Assembly (NCBI GenBank): GCA_021229015.1
Contig: CM037778.1
Span: 11,504,956-11,568,955, forward strand
Source of the DNA: Solen grandis
Lineage: Eukaryota > Mollusca > Bivalvia > Adapedonta > Solenidae
DNA: 64,000 nucleotides
Direction: 5' to 3'
Below, one piece after another: positions 23,296 to 36,948 of this stretch (within the stretch, counting starts at the first letter, position 1; the number at the start of each line of letters is the position of its first letter). Position numbers and translations under genes: made by a program. Under the pieces are notes generated by a model. It searched no databases, was not told the DNA's origin, and saw only the letters and a program-made list of their open reading frames with translations.

Positions 23296-24027
23296 TAAAG
23301 GCATACGTGCACAATGCAGATATTTTCTATATAGACAAAGAAGGAAAATTAAAACTAGCCATGAGAATTTTCTGAAATTGTTCATGATTATAGAGAATTG
23401 AATAAGAAACTTATTTATGGGAAAGAAATGGGGGTCACCGCTCTACTTTTTAAGTAATCTGCCCCTGAAAGTGAGTTTCGTTTTTCCTTTTTTTATGTCA
23501 TTTTCAAGGGCAAACTCAAAATACTCAAAATCAAGCTCATCGATACCTCATTTCATTTTACATTATCGTTTGTTGTTTCATTTCCTGTCATTATGCAAAG
23601 TTTAAAACAATTCTGTTTAAAAGATTTTTTTAACTATGCTTCAGCAAATAAACATACTGATTTTTTTCTTGAAAAAAAAATCTATATATTCTTGTTTGCG
23701 ACTAAAGTATAAAATCTGTTGCATAGGATTTCTAAAACTTTTACACAGTGACAGACATAAAGTACCAAACATCGAGTTGAAATTAAAAGAAGTGTTGCTA
23801 GCTCATAATATTGAGTCATCTGCCTTGAAAATGACACAAAAGAGCAAAAGATCACTTTCAGGGGCAGATGACTCAAAAGGTTCAGCGGTGAACCCCAATT
23901 TCCCCCATAAATAAGTTTCTCATGTAATTCTCTATAATCATGCAAAGTTTTAGAAAATTCTCATGGCTAGTTTTAATTTTCCTTTTTTTCTATATAGAAA
24001 ATAACTGCATTGTGCACGTACGCCTTT
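23296..24027. mobile_element. Inverted-repeat element (~730 bp)
   Basis: The left arm (AAAGGCATACGTGCAC onward, to about 23575) is inverted in the right arm (about 23775 to GTGCACGTACGCCTTT). Shared words include ACTAGCCATGAGAATTTTCT and TGCCCCTGAAAGTGA. No clear target duplication and no transposase. Frames within the arms mirror each other and are not genes. Confidence 0.75.
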
Positions 24028-24628
24028 GAGAGAGGTGATACACTTTTGGTAATTATTTGTTAAAACGCCAAATGGTCTGGAATTTGGGAAACTTAAAAGC
24101 AGTAGATATTGTATTTTCATTAGCATGCCTGTTCGATTAATCATCAGTTCAATATTCCGAAAATCCCTGAGTTGACACACTATCCTCTGTACAGCCCTGA
24201 ATTAGCGTGTCTACCCATTGTTCAAGTTTCAGCTATCCTATCCTCAGTACAGCCCTTAACGTGTCCCCAAAGTACAAGAATCAACTCTGCAGCTTTCAAT
24301 AAGCATTGAGGTGAGATTATTATTTCTATGCTGATTGGTACTGGAATACAATAGAATAAATGGACAATAGAATAAATGGGGGTGGGGGTCCAGAAAATAA
24401 AGTATGTTCGAATTTCTGGGGGTTTACGTAGAGGAAGTTTGTGTGGCCTTCGGCGGGTAGCCTCTGTTAACTTTACCTTTTTATTTGTATATTTGCCATT
24501 GTTTAATATATATCATTTTATCTTTATACATGTATGTGCGATTCGGCAAAACTTAACATGTACAGCGAAATAGAATACTCACTCGTTTATGGTAGTTTCC
24601 TATTTTAGGACACAATATATAGAGGATA
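24028..24628. other. Unassigned stretch
   Basis: Nothing recognised beyond a short G-rich run near 24378. Confidence 0.35.
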
Positions 24629-24772
24629 TTTGTTTATTTTGAATAGATATGGGTTATATCTCGTCGAGTGGTGATAAAATTTCATATTTTCACCAGCCCT
24701 ATGCGCTCGTGAAAATGGGAAAATTGTATCACTTCGAGATGAGATATAACCCATATCCACTCAAAACAAACA
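24629..24772. mobile_element. Palindromic MITE (144 bp)
   Basis: Arms of about 55 bp share ATATGGGTTATATCTCGTCG and the inverse CGAGATGAGATATAACCCAT, then GTGGTGATAAAATTT and its inverse, around GCCCTATGCGC. The element would form a nearly complete hairpin. Confidence 0.8.
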
Positions 24773-25355
24773 ATTTTTTCTTTTTATTTTATGTTAACTG
24801 CTGCTCGTACATTTCCATTATAAGTAAAAAAAAGTAGTCTTTGTAGTCACACTGTTGGATATTGATTTTATTTCACTGATACAACACATCACTTCATCAG
24901 TTAGCATACAATAAATAACGTTATAAATGAAAGGGGGAAAGAAGTGACACTGAGATGAAGGTCATCATTAGTAACTCTCATAATTATATGCTGGTTTACC
25001 TTGTCTCTAAGCACAAACGGATGTAGTTTTCATTAAATTTCATTAACATTCGATTAATAACAGAATAGTTTAGACGTCTTATTATTTGTTAGCAATAGGT
25101 ATGTTCTACTGACATAGTTGCTTCATTCACTCTTGGTACTTGTATTAATTAGTGTAATACTGATATTTATCGTTTAATCGATTAAAGAATATAAATTTCA
25201 ATTATATTAACTTAAAATTTAAATTTACATTTTCTGAAATAGAAAATGGAAGTTTTATAACTTGACTGCTTGAAAGTTTAAAGCCTATCAATGTTAATCA
25301 AGTCTTAAGGGAAGCCTGTTGGTTTGATTTTCTTTTAGAATTTTAGTGTACGGTC
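24773..25355. other. Unassigned AT-rich stretch
   Basis: Nothing recognised. Confidence 0.35.
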
Positions 25356-25365
25356 TATAAAATAT

Positions 25366-25646
25366 GTGTTTGTTTGTTGGGTTTAACGTCACGTCGACAG
25401 TATTTCAACCATTTGGAGACGATGTCTACTTGAGACAGATATAGTGCTGCCACACTGCAGTATCACACTGTAGACATGTGGCATGATGCCCGGCCTAGAA
25501 CTATCCTTATATACAGAGCGCCAAGCAAGGGAGCTACACCAGGGAGCCATTTTTTACGACTTTGGTATGTTGTATGTTTGGGCTCGAACCCACGACTTCC
25601 CGCTCTCGAGGCGGACGCTTTAACCACTCGGTCACCGAGGACGGTA
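25366..25646 (-). mobile_element. tRNA-headed SINE, copy 1
   Basis: Read on the minus strand it opens with a tRNA-like head: A-box-like TGACCGAGTGGTTAAAGC and B-box-like GTGGGTTCGAGCCC. A body containing AAGTAGACATCGTCTCCAAA follows, then the tail GTTAAACCCAACAAACAAAC. TATAAAATAT is duplicated on both sides (25356-25365, 25647-25656). This layout fits the tRNA-derived SINEs of bivalves (for example the V-SINE-like RUDI type, from memory). Confidence 0.85.
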
Positions 25647-25856
25647 TATAAAATATTTAGTAAAACATTTTAAATCAAATATAAAGATAAGAATTGTTGT
25701 GTTAGTTTTAACTTATGACGCAACTTTATAATTTTGTTGATTTGTTCCTCATATAATGTTAGTAACATTTTTAATGTTGCATGAATATATTCGAAAATAA
25801 AGATATTTCTTATATATAATTAATAGATATTCTAAATCCAGAAAATGTCCAAAGCT

Positions 25857-25943
25857 TGAAAAAAACAACAACAACAACAAAACAACAACAACAAAAAACA
25901 AACAAACAACAACAACAACAAAAAAAACAAACAAAAAAAAACA
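25857..25943. repeat. A/C-rich low-complexity tract
   Basis: Imperfect AAC/AAAC repeats of about 85 bp. Confidence 0.9.
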
Positions 25944-26114
25944 CGTAACTTTGGGATCATCAGTTTGATTCAGACTTTTTGCATCAAATTTTTCATTTTA
26001 ACATCTTTTTTTTTCTGTATAAATATTTGGCATTTAATGTAAAGCAGATATAATTCAAAGAGATATATGTGTTAATTAGCATCCTAAAATTTTTGTTTAA
26101 TACTTTGAGACTAA

Positions 26115-26214
26115 NNNNNNNNNNNNNNNNNNNNNNNNNNNNNNNNNNNNNNNNNNNNNNNNNNNNNNNNNNNNNNNNNNNNNNNNNNNNNNNNNNNNNN
26201 NNNNNNNNNNNNNN
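26115..26214. other. Assembly gap (100 N)
   Basis: Exactly 100 N. It sits at the left edge of the satellite-like chain, so the array may extend into the gap and its true size is unknown. Confidence 1.
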
Positions 26215-27460
26215 TGACGTCCTTGGTTAGAATTTTGGATCCGCCATAGATGCTTGGACTTTCGAATTTTGAAAAACGGACACCGGTATACACAATAAGA
26301 ACGTAATATACACATTCTGTGAAAATTTGATGAAAATCGCCCATTAATAATGGCTCTGGACCGTGTACAAACTTTCGTAGTCAATTTCAAATGTGACGTT
26401 ATATGACGTCAAAGCCTTCTGAAAATCATTGAAATCGAAATACCACGTCTGAATCATTTGTCCTTAAATTTCATAGCCCTTCGACAATTTCAACATATAG
26501 AAATACTCTTGTTAATATTAGAAATACATTATCATATAATGACGTCACGTGACGTCATATGACGTTTATTTTTCACAAAATGTTTAAGACACTTAGAGAC
26601 CTATATACTTACCAAATATCACTTTTCTATCTCAAATAGGACCGATTTTATAAGCATTTAAAAATTACGACCTTGGTTCGAATCTTGGAATCGCTATAGA
26701 ACCTTGGACTTTTCGAATTTTGAAAAGAGACACCGGATGCACAACTAGAACTTAATATACACATTCTGTGAAAATTTGATGAAAATCGGTTCATAAACAA
26801 TAGCTGTAGACCGCGTACAAACTTTTGTTGCATATTTAAAGTGTGACGTCATATGACGTCATAGGCATATGAAAATCATAGAAATCAAATTTCAGCGTTT
26901 GAAGCATTTGTCATTAAATTTTCATTGCCCTTCGACAATTTCAACATATAGAAATATTCTTGGTAATATTAGAAATACATTATCATATAATGACGTCACG
27001 TGACGTCATATGACAAATATTTTCACAAAATTTTTAAAACTTCTAGAGACCTATATACTGACTAAATATCAACTTTCTTTCTTAAATAGGACAGATTTTA
27101 TAAGCATTTAAAAATTTCGACCTTGGTTCGAATCTTGGATTCGCTATAGAACCATGGACTTTTCGAATTTTGAAAAACGGACACCGGGATGCACAACTAG
27201 AACTTAATATACACAATCTGTGAAAATTTGATGAAAATCGGTTCACAAACAATGGCTGTAGACTGCGTACAAACTTTTGTAGCATATTTCAAATGTGACG
27301 TCATATGACGTCATAGGCATATGAAAATCATAGAAATCAAAATTTCCTCACGTGACTAATAAGTCATAAAAATTTCATCGTCCTAGGAGTATTGCAACAT
27401 AGAAAAATAAGCGTTTAGTTAGGAAGAAAAAAAGAATAATAATAATAAGAAGAAGAAGAA
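26215..27460 (+). repeat. Family A ~452-bp repeat units with (AAT)n tail
   Basis: Units contain TTGGTTCGAATCTTGGA, GTGAAAATTTGATGAAAATC and the double palindrome TGACGTCACGTGACGTCA followed by TATGACG. Successive palindromes lie at 26540 and 26991 (451 bp). The block closes with the tail module CTAATAAGTCATAAAAATTT, CATCGTCCTAGGAG, GCGTTTAGTTAGGAAG and (AAT)n. Confidence 0.85.
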
Positions 27461-29411
27461 CTAGATGTCATTCGTGAAAACGAATGATAGGACTTTCTGC
27501 AAGCTGTGTTAATGCAAAAAGCAGAAATAGAAGTTTCATGTAATGATTCACCTCTGGTAGTATTTCATGTTCATGCTAAACAATTGACAATTGACGTCAC
27601 GTGACGTCATATGACGTTTATTTTCACATAATTGTTAAGACTCCCAGAGACCTACTAACTGACAAAATTTCAACTTTCTATCTCAAATAGGACAGATTTT
27701 ATAAGCATTTAAAAATTGACGTCCTTGGTTCGAATCTTGGATCCGCCATAGATGCTTGGACTTTTCGAATTTTGAAAAACCGGACACCGGTATACACAAT
27801 AAGAACGTAATATACACATTCTGTGAAAATTTGATGAAAATCGGCCCATTAATAATGGCTCTGGACCGTGTACAAACTTTCGTAGTCAATTTCAAATGTG
27901 ACGTCATATGACGTCATAGGCTTCTGAAAATTGTTGAAATCGAAATTTCAGTGTCTGAATCATTTGTCATTAAATTTTCATTGCCCTTCGACAATTCAAT
28001 ATATAGAAAATACTCTTGTTAATAATAGAAATACATTATCATATAATGACGTCACGTGACGTCATATGACATTTATTTTCACAAAATGTTTAAGACTCTT
28101 AGGGACCTATATACTGACCAAATATCACTTTTCTATCTCAAAAGGACCGATTTTATAAGCATTTAAAAATTTACGACCTTGGTTCGAATCTTGGAATCGC
28201 TATAGAACCATGGACTTTTCGCATTTTGAAAAACGGACAACGAGATGCACAACTAGAACTTAATATACACATTCTGTGAAAATTTGATGAAATCGCCCAT
28301 TAATAATGGCTCTGGACCGTGTACAAACTTTCGTAGTCAATTTCAAATGTGACGTAATATGACGTCATAGGCTTCTGAAAATCTTTGAAATCGAAATTAC
28401 AGCATCTGAAGAATGCGGCATTAATTTTTCAGTGCCCTTCATAAATTTCAAGATATAGAAATAATCTTGTTAAATTAGAAATTCATTATCATATAATGAC
28501 GTCACGTGACGTCATATGACATTTATTTTCACAAAATGTTTAAGACCCCCAGAGACCTATATACTGACCCAATATCATCTTTCTATCTCAAATAGGACCG
28601 ATTTTATAAGAATTTGAAAATTTACGACCTTGGTTCGAATCTTGAATCGCTATAGAACTTGGACTATTCGAATTTTGAAAAACGGACACCGGGATGCAAA
28701 ACTAGAACTTAATATACACATTCAGTGAAAATTTGATGAAAATCGGTTCATAAACAAATGGCTGAAGACAGCGTAAAAACTTTTGTTGCATATTTCCAGT
28801 GTGACGTCATATGACGTCATAGGCATATGAAAATCATAGAAATCAAAATTTCAGCGTTTGAAGCATGTGTCTTTAAATTTTCATTGCCTTTCGACAATTT
28901 CAACATATAGAAATATTCTTGTTAATATTAGAAATACATTACAATAATGACGTCACGTGACGTCATATGACAAATATTTTCACAAAAATTTTTAAAACTT
29001 CTAGAGACCTATATACTGACTAAATATCAACTTTCTTTCTTAAATAGGACAGATTTTATAAGCATTTAAAAATTTACGACCTTGGTTCGAATCTTGGAAT
29101 CGCTATAGAACCATGGACTTTTCGAATTTTGAAAAACAGACACCGGGATGCACAACTAGAACTTAATATACACAATCTGTGAAAATTTGATGAAAATCGG
29201 TTCACAAACAATGGCTGTAGACCGCGTACAAACTTTTGTAGCATATTTCAAATGTGACGTCCATATGACGTCATAGGCATATGAAAATCATAGAAATCAA
29301 AATTTCCTGACGTGGCTAATAAGTCATAAAAATTTCATCGTCCTAGGAGTATTGCAACATAGAAAAATAAGCGTTTAGTTAGGAAGAAAAAAAGAATAAT
29401 AATAATAATAA
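27461..29411 (+). mobile_element. Hairpin-headed element, family A body (copy H1)
   Basis: The head at 27461-27500 is CTAGATG, a stem-loop TCATTCGT-GAAA-ACGAATGA, then TAGGACTTTCTGC. The body has four family A units with TGACGTCACGTGACGTCA at 27592, 28047, 28498 and 28948 (450-455 bp apart). It ends with the tail module and (AAT)n. No coding frame; it looks like a non-autonomous element. Confidence 0.75.
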
Positions 29412-30161
29412 CTAGATGTCATTCGTTTAAACGAATGATAGGACTTTCTGCAACATCTGCTTTATATAGTATATATAGAAGATGACATAATAGATAATCT
29501 GTCCAAATTGCAACTTTCTATCTCCTCTATTTCTATATAAAATAGCACAAATAGAACACATTCTGTGAATTTTAATAAAAGTCCGCCCATATCTTGCACA
29601 TGTAGTTTACATACAACATTTATACTATGTCATATGACATAAAAAAAATGAAACAGTGTTCAAATGTAAGTTTCTAACTTTCATCACACATAGAATTTCA
29701 TCACTCCAGCTCAGTTGTAACCCTTGTTTAATTTTAAGCCTCATTAGGAAGAAGTATTGAATATTTGTATAGTGCTATATCCTTTCGACACCTGTAACGT
29801 AGTTAATCGTATTTAGCGATTTTGGCGTGTTTGGGCTTCCGTAGTTTTTGCCATAAATTCCTGGAATTTCGAACTATGGTGATATTTTTGAAAGGTAACA
29901 TCCCAGCCTACAAACTGATGCAATATAAATATCGTTAGCATAACAATGCAGTTTTTAGATGGTCTAAAATGTGGGGCTGCGTGTGAATTTTTCAAGGCTT
30001 GCAAACTGCTCGCTAGCTACATAGTGTTGCAAATACGGATTTTTGTCTTTGTGGCCGTTGTACATGTATTAACTTCAATGCTATTTTGGAAACAGTCAAC
30101 ATTCGACAAAAAACAACAACAAAAAAAAAAAAAATCAAGATATAGCCCATCAATTGCAATT

Positions 30162-30207
<46 letters not shown>

Positions 30208-30745
30208 TCGTTGCGCAACTATTTTAGCTTGGTGACCCCTGCGCGTGACCTTTTCCATATTTTTATGATGCATGATTATGAAATATCTTATTCTCCATGT
30301 AACTTTCTTATATGAAGTCCAATTTCAATAAACTTGGTACCGTTAGAAAGCTCTTAAAACATGCTACATTTTACATGCATAATGTATAAACTTATCTTCA
30401 TCGTTTCTGAGATATTGACTGTTAAACCTCAAGAAAAACAGCATATTATCAGCAAAATTAGCTTCATTTCATTTAGTTTTTTTGCTTATAACTTTGTATT
30501 GCGTAAACCAATTTTAATAAACTAAATATCTTTGGAAACGTCAATTATTCAGCTATAATTCGTATTCATACATAATATTTACAAAAATCGAAATATATTC
30601 AGATATCGCTACATATATGCAGTAGGGGTGAAATCAAAATTACCTCACGTGCCTAATAACCCATAAACATTACATCGTCCTAGGACTAATGCAACATATT
30701 AAAATAACGTTTAGTTAGGAAGAAGAAAAGAATAATAATAATAAA
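29412..30745 (+). mobile_element. Hairpin-headed element with diverged body (copy H2)
   Basis: The head is CTAGATG, TCATTCGT-TTAA-ACGAATGA, then TAGGACTTTCTGC. The body differs from other copies: AT-rich, with poly-A at 30119-30135 and poly-T at 30164-30204 that can pair. The standard tail module begins near 30634 and ends in (AAT)n. Family A sequence resumes directly after it without a new head. Confidence 0.65.
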
Positions 30746-32118
30746 CAAATGACGTCACGTGACGTCAATATGACGTTTAATTTTCACATAATTGTTAAGA
30801 CACCCAGAGACCTACTAACTGACAAAAATTTCAACTTTCTATCTCAAATAGGACAGTTTTTATAAGCATTTAAAAAATTGACGTCATTGGTTTCGAATCT
30901 TGGATCCGCCATATATGCTTTGGACTTTTCGAATTTTGAAAAACGGACACCGGTATACACAATAAGAACTAATATACACATTCTGTGAAAATTTGATGAA
31001 AATCGGTTCATAAACAATGGCTCTGGACCGCGTACAAACTTGTGTTGCATATTTCAAGTGTGACGTCATATGACGTCATAGGCTTCTGAAAATCTTTGAA
31101 ATCGAAATTACAGCATCTGAAGCATGCGGCATTAATTTTTTCATTGCCCTTCATAAATTTCAAGATATAGAAATAATCTTGTTAGAATTAAAATTCATTA
31201 TCATATAATGACGTCACGTGACGTCATATGACATTTATTTTCACAAAATGTTTAAGACTCCCAGAGACCTATATACTGACCCAATATTATCTTTCTATCT
31301 CAAATAGGACCGATTTTATAAGAATTTGAAAATTTACGACCTTGGTTCGAATCTTGGAATCGCTATAGAACCTTGGACTTTTCGAATTTTGAAAAACGGA
31401 CAACGGGATGCACAACTAGAACTTAATATACACAATCTGTGAAAATTTGATGAAAACCGGTTCATAAACAATGGCTGTAGACCGCGTACAAACTTTTGTT
31501 GCATATTTCCAGTGTGACGTCATATGACGTCATAGGCATATGAAAATCATAGAAATCAAAATTTCAGCGTTTGAAGCATGTGTCTTTAAATTTTCATTGC
31601 CTTTCGACAATTTCAACATATAGAAATATTCTTGTTAATGTTAGAAATACATTATCATATAATGACGTCACGTGACGTCATATGACAAATATTTTCACAA
31701 AATTTTTAAAACTTCTAGAGACCTATAACTGACTAAATATCAACTTTCTTTCCTAAATAGGACAGATTTTATAAGCATTTAAAACTTTACGACCTTGGTT
31801 CGAATCTTGGATTCGCTATAGAACCATGGACTTTTCGAATTTGAAAAACGGACACCGGGATGCACAACTAGAACTTAATATACACAATCTGTGAAAATTT
31901 GATGAAAATCGTTTCACAAACAATGGCTGTAGACCGCGTACAAACTTTTGTAGCATATTTCAAATGTGACGTCATATTGACGTCATAGGCATATGAAAAT
32001 CATAGAAATCAAAATTTCCTGACGTGGCTAATAAGTCATAAAAATTTCATCGTCCCTAGGAGTATTGCAACATAGAAAAATAAGCGTTTAGTTAGGAAGA
32101 AAAAAAGAATAATAATAA
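30746..32118 (+). repeat. Family A units with tail, headless
   Basis: Three family A units with the usual palindromes (near 30750, 31210, 31663) and the tail module ending at 32118. The first unit resembles the first unit of copy H1. Confidence 0.8.
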
Positions 32119-34111
32119 CTAGATGTCATTCGTGAAAACGAATGATAGGACTTTCTGCAAGCTGTGTTTAATGCAAAAAGCAGGAGATAGAAGTTTCATG
32201 TAATGACTCACCTCTGGTATATTTCATGTTCATGCTGAACAAATGAAATTATATTCCGAAATTAGTGCAAATGAGAAGAACTAAGTATTAGTCTGTGACG
32301 TCACATGACGTCATATGACGTCATAACTCTAAACATATGTAGAAATTCTGCAGAACTGCAAACTGTTTTAAGTTTCAACTTTCTATCTCATCCTGAAGCT
32401 CTCTAATCCTAAAATGAAATTTTCGATCCAATGTTCGAATCTTATTTCACCACAGAACTTCGGTCTTTCGGAATTTCGTTAGCTGACAGGATATGCACAC
32501 TTAACTTCAAGATGTACCATCTGTGAAAATTTGAAGAAAATCCGACCATAAAGGCGGCTGTAGAGCGTGAACACCATTTTTAACTATTTTTAGCTCTGAC
32601 GTCACATGACGTCATAGTGTGCTAAAGATGCTTTTGTTCAAAAGGGCATACTTTACTATCATAACTCTGAAATTATCGTTATTCTGAACAACTGGCATCA
32701 TGTCAAAATCATTGACCTAAAATGAAAATTGAGAAGTATGCTTATGACGTCACAAAACGTCATATGACGTCAAAACTCAAGATATATGTAGAAATTCTGC
32801 AGAACTGCAAACTGTGTAAGGTTCAACCTTCTATCTCATCCTCAAGCTCTTTAATCCTAAAATGAAATTTTCGGTCCTATGTTCGAACCTTTTTTCAGCC
32901 ACAGAACTTCAGTCTTTTGGAAGTTTGGTTAGCTGACCGGATAATGCACACCTGAATTTCAAAAGGTACCATCTGTGAAAATTTGAAGAAAATCTGACCA
33001 TAAATGACGGCTGTAGAGCGCGAACACCATTTTTCACTATTTTTTGCTGTGACGTCATGTGACGTCATAGGGTGCTGAAGATGCTTTTGTTCAAAAGCAA
33101 ATACTTTGCTTTCATAACTCTGAAATTTTCATTATTCTGAACAACTGCATCATGTCGAAATCATTGCCCTAAAATGAAAAATAAGAAGTATGCTTATGAC
33201 GTCACATGACGTCATATGACGTCACGACTCAAAATATTTGTAGAAATTCTGCAGAACTGTAAACCGTGTAAGTTTCAACTTTCTATCTCATCCTGAAGCT
33301 CTTTAATCCTAAAATGAAATTTTCGGTCCTATGTTCGAATCTTATTTCAGCCACAGAACTTCGGTCTTTCGGAATTTCGGTTAGCTGACAGGATATGCAC
33401 ACCTTTGATTCAAGATGTACCATCTGTGAAAATTTGAAGAAAATCCGACCATAAATGACGGCTGTAGAGCGCGAACACCATTTTTCACTATTTTTAGCTG
33501 TGACGTCATGTGACGTCATAGGGTGCTGAAGATGCTTTTGTTCAAAAGCGAATACTTTCCTTTTATAACTCTGAAATTTTCATTATTCTGAACAACTGGC
33601 ATCATGTCGAAATCATTGTCCTAAAATGAAAATTAAGAAGTATGCTTATGACGTCACATGACGTCATATGACGTTCTGACTCAAAATATTTGTAGAAATT
33701 CTGCAGAACTGCAAACTGTGTAAGTTTCAACTTTTTATCTCATCCTGAAGCTCTTTTATCCTAAAATGAAATTTTCGGTCCTATGTTCGAATCTTATTTC
33801 AGCCACAGAACTTCGGTCTTTCGGAATTTCGGTTAGCTGACAGGATATGCACACCTTTGATTCAAGATGTACCATCTGTGAAAATTTGAAGAAAATCCGA
33901 CCATAAATGACGGCTGTAGAGCGCGAACACCATTTTTCACTATTTTTAGCTGTGACGTCATGTGACGTCATAGGGTGCTGAAAATCATTGAAATCAAAAT
34001 TTCCTCACGTGACTAATAAGCCATAAAAATTTCATCGTCCTAGGACTATAGCAACATATAAAAATAAGCGTTTAGTTAGGAAGAAGAAAAGAATAATAAT
34101 AATAATAATAA
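32119..34111 (+). mobile_element. Hairpin-headed element, family B body (copy H3)
   Basis: Same head as H1. The body has family B units of about 452 bp containing TTTTCGGTCCTATGTTCGAA, TCAGCCACAGAACTTCGGTC, GACGGCTGTAGAGCG and TGACGTCACATGACGTCA. Tail module and (AAT)n as in family A copies. Minus-strand frames of 71-78 codons recur in the units and are treated as repeat by-products. Confidence 0.75.
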
Positions 34112-36840
34112 CTAGATTTCATTCGTTGATACGAATGATAGGACTTTCTGCTACATTTGTCAAATACTTAAAAGCAAAAAAAGTAAGAGGATATAAAATT
34201 GCAGCCTTTAACTTGCTTTTGTATGGCCATAACTTAAATGAACTTTGATAAATAAACCGTTTAACTTGGAGGAAATGGCAAAAGTAACTGAAAATCATTT
34301 TTTTTATATCGATTTATTTAACTTGGACTACTTTTATAATCTATGTTACAAATCAAATTTATTTAAAACGCTTACAATTCGAATTCCATCCTGTACCGCG
34401 TACAAGAGTGTTTAGACAACGTCAAGTTTGATGTCACAGGCATAAGAAAATCAATGAAATGAAATATTAAGTATCTTAAATATATCAAGTAATTTTTTCA
34501 TGCTCCTTGCAACTTTGCAACATATAGAAATTAACGCGTAGATATATTAACATTTCTTTTTGACATTATGACGTCAAATTACGTTAATCTTCACAGAATA
34601 TAAAATAAGTCTTAAAGACTAATATTCAGTCCAAATATCAACTTTCTAAATCATCTCGAAGCGATATTATATGTTTTTGAAATTTGAAGTCAATGTTTCG
34701 AAACTTGGATTCGCCATACAACCATTGCCTTTCGACTTTACGAATTTGTAAAACAGGACCCGGGATACACAACTAGAGCGTTACATATACATTCTTTGAA
34801 ATTTGCTTAAAATCGGTCCAAAAATAATGGCTGTACAACCGCGTAAAACCTTTTTGTCCTGACGTCAAATCTGATGTGATATAACGTCAAATTAATAAGA
34901 ATTACATTGCATTTTAAAGCATTTCTAAAGTATATACCCTAAGATTTCATGGTCCTGGGAAGTTAACAACATATTAAATTTACGCGTATATATCAGAAAT
35001 AATTTTTGACCTTATGACGTCATATGACGTCAAATGACGTTCATCTTCAGAGAATGTAAAGCACTCTTGGAGACTTATTTACTTTCCAAATATTAGATTT
35101 CAACTCATCTGGAAACGATTTTATACGTATTTAAAATTTGACGCCAATGGTTCGAATATTGGATCGCCATAAAACCTTTGCATTTTTGAATTTGGAAGAA
35201 CGGACACCGGGATGCTCAACTATAACCTAATATACACTTTCTGTGAAATTTTTATGAAAATCGGTTCATAAACAATGGCTGTAGACCGCATACAAACTTT
35301 TGTAGCATCTGGCAAGTGTAACGTCATATGACGTCATAGGCATATGAAAACTGTAGAATTAAAAATATCAACATTTGAAGCAAAATGTCATATAATTTCC
35401 ATTTCCATGGATCATTTTAACATATAGAAATTTTCTTGTAAATATTAGAAATAGATTTTCATGTATTGACGTCATCTGACGTCACATGACGTTCATGTTC
35501 ACAAAATCGTTCAGTCATCCATAATCCTACACAATGTTCAAATATCAATATTCTATCTCATATGGGACCGATTTTATAAGCATTTGAAAATTAACGACCT
35601 CGGTTCGAATCTTGGATCTCCATAGAACCATGGTCTTTTAGAATTTTGAAAAACGGATAGCGGGATGCACAACTAATCTTAATATACACATTCTGTGAAA
35701 ATTTGATGAACATCGGTTTATAAGTAATGGCTGTAGACCGCGTACAAACTTTTGTAGAATATGTCAATGTGACGTTATATGACGTCATATGCTTAAAAAA
35801 ATTATTGAAATAGAAATTATATCGTGAGAAACATATGCCAATAAAATTTTTATTGCACTTCGACAATTTACAACATATAGAAATAATCTTGTATAAAGTT
35901 AGTAAATATATTTTCATATAATGACGTCACGTGACGTCATAATGATGCAAATTTTCAAAATATTTTTAAGACTCCGAGAGACCTACATACTGACCAAATA
36001 TCAACTTTCTATCTCAAATAGGACTGATTTTATAAGCATTTGAAAATTTACGACCTTGGTTCGAATCTTGGATTCGCTATAGAACCTTGGCAATTTCGAA
36101 TTTTGAGAAACGGATACCGGGATGCACAACTAGAACTTAATATACATAATTCTGTGAAAATTTGATGAAAATCGGTTCATCAATAATGGCTCTGGACCGC
36201 GTACAAACTTTTGTAGCTTATTTCACGTGTACGTCATATGACGTCATAGAGATATGAAAATCATAGAAATCAATATTGCAGTATTTGAAGCATGTGTCAT
36301 TAAATTTTCATTGCCCTTCGACAATTTCAAACATATAGAAATATTCTTGTTAATATTAGAAATACATTATCATATAATGACGTCACGTGACGTTATATGA
36401 CATTTATTTTCACAAAATGTTTAAAACTTCTAGAGACCTATAACTGATTAAATATCAACTTTCTATCTTAAATAGGACAGAATTTATAAGCATTTAAAAA
36501 TTTACGACCTTGGTTCGAATCTTGGATTCGCTATAGAACCATGGACTTTTCGAATTTTGAAAAACGGACACCGGCATGCACAACTAGAACTTAATATACA
36601 CATTCTGTGAAAATTTGATGAAAATCGGTTCACAAACAATGGCTGTAGACCGCGTACAAACTTTTGTAGCATATTTCATATGTGACGTCATATGACGTCA
36701 TAGGCATATGAAAATCATAGAAATCAAAATTTCCTCACGTGACTAATAAGTCATAAAAATTTCATCGTCCTAGGAGTATTGCAACATAGAAAAATAAGCG
36801 TTTAGTTAGGAAGAAAAAAAGAATAATAATAATAATAATA
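34112..36840 (+). mobile_element. Hairpin-headed element, diverged family A body (copy H4)
   Basis: The head is CTAGATT, TCATTCGT-TGAT-ACGAATGA, then TAGGACTTTCTGC. The first 1.3 kb is strongly diverged from family A; later units (35.5-36.7 kb) are typical. The tail module starts near 36731 and leads into (AAT)n and the terminal hairpins. Confidence 0.7.
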
Positions 36841-36860
36841 AAAAAACAGTACAAACCCAA

Positions 36861-36948
36861 TAGGACTTTCTGCCGAAAGGGCAGAAAGTCCTAATAATAA
36901 TAAACATAACAAACCCAATAGGACTTTCTGCTTTAGGCAGAAAGTCCT
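36861..36948 (+). repeat. Terminal hairpins after copy H4
   Basis: Two hairpins, each AGGACTTTCTGC paired with GCAGAAAGTCCT (36862-36892, loop CGAAAGG; 36920-36948, loop TTTAG). The second follows AACATAACAAACCCAAT. Both are followed by AATAA or TAAACA. Confidence 0.85.
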
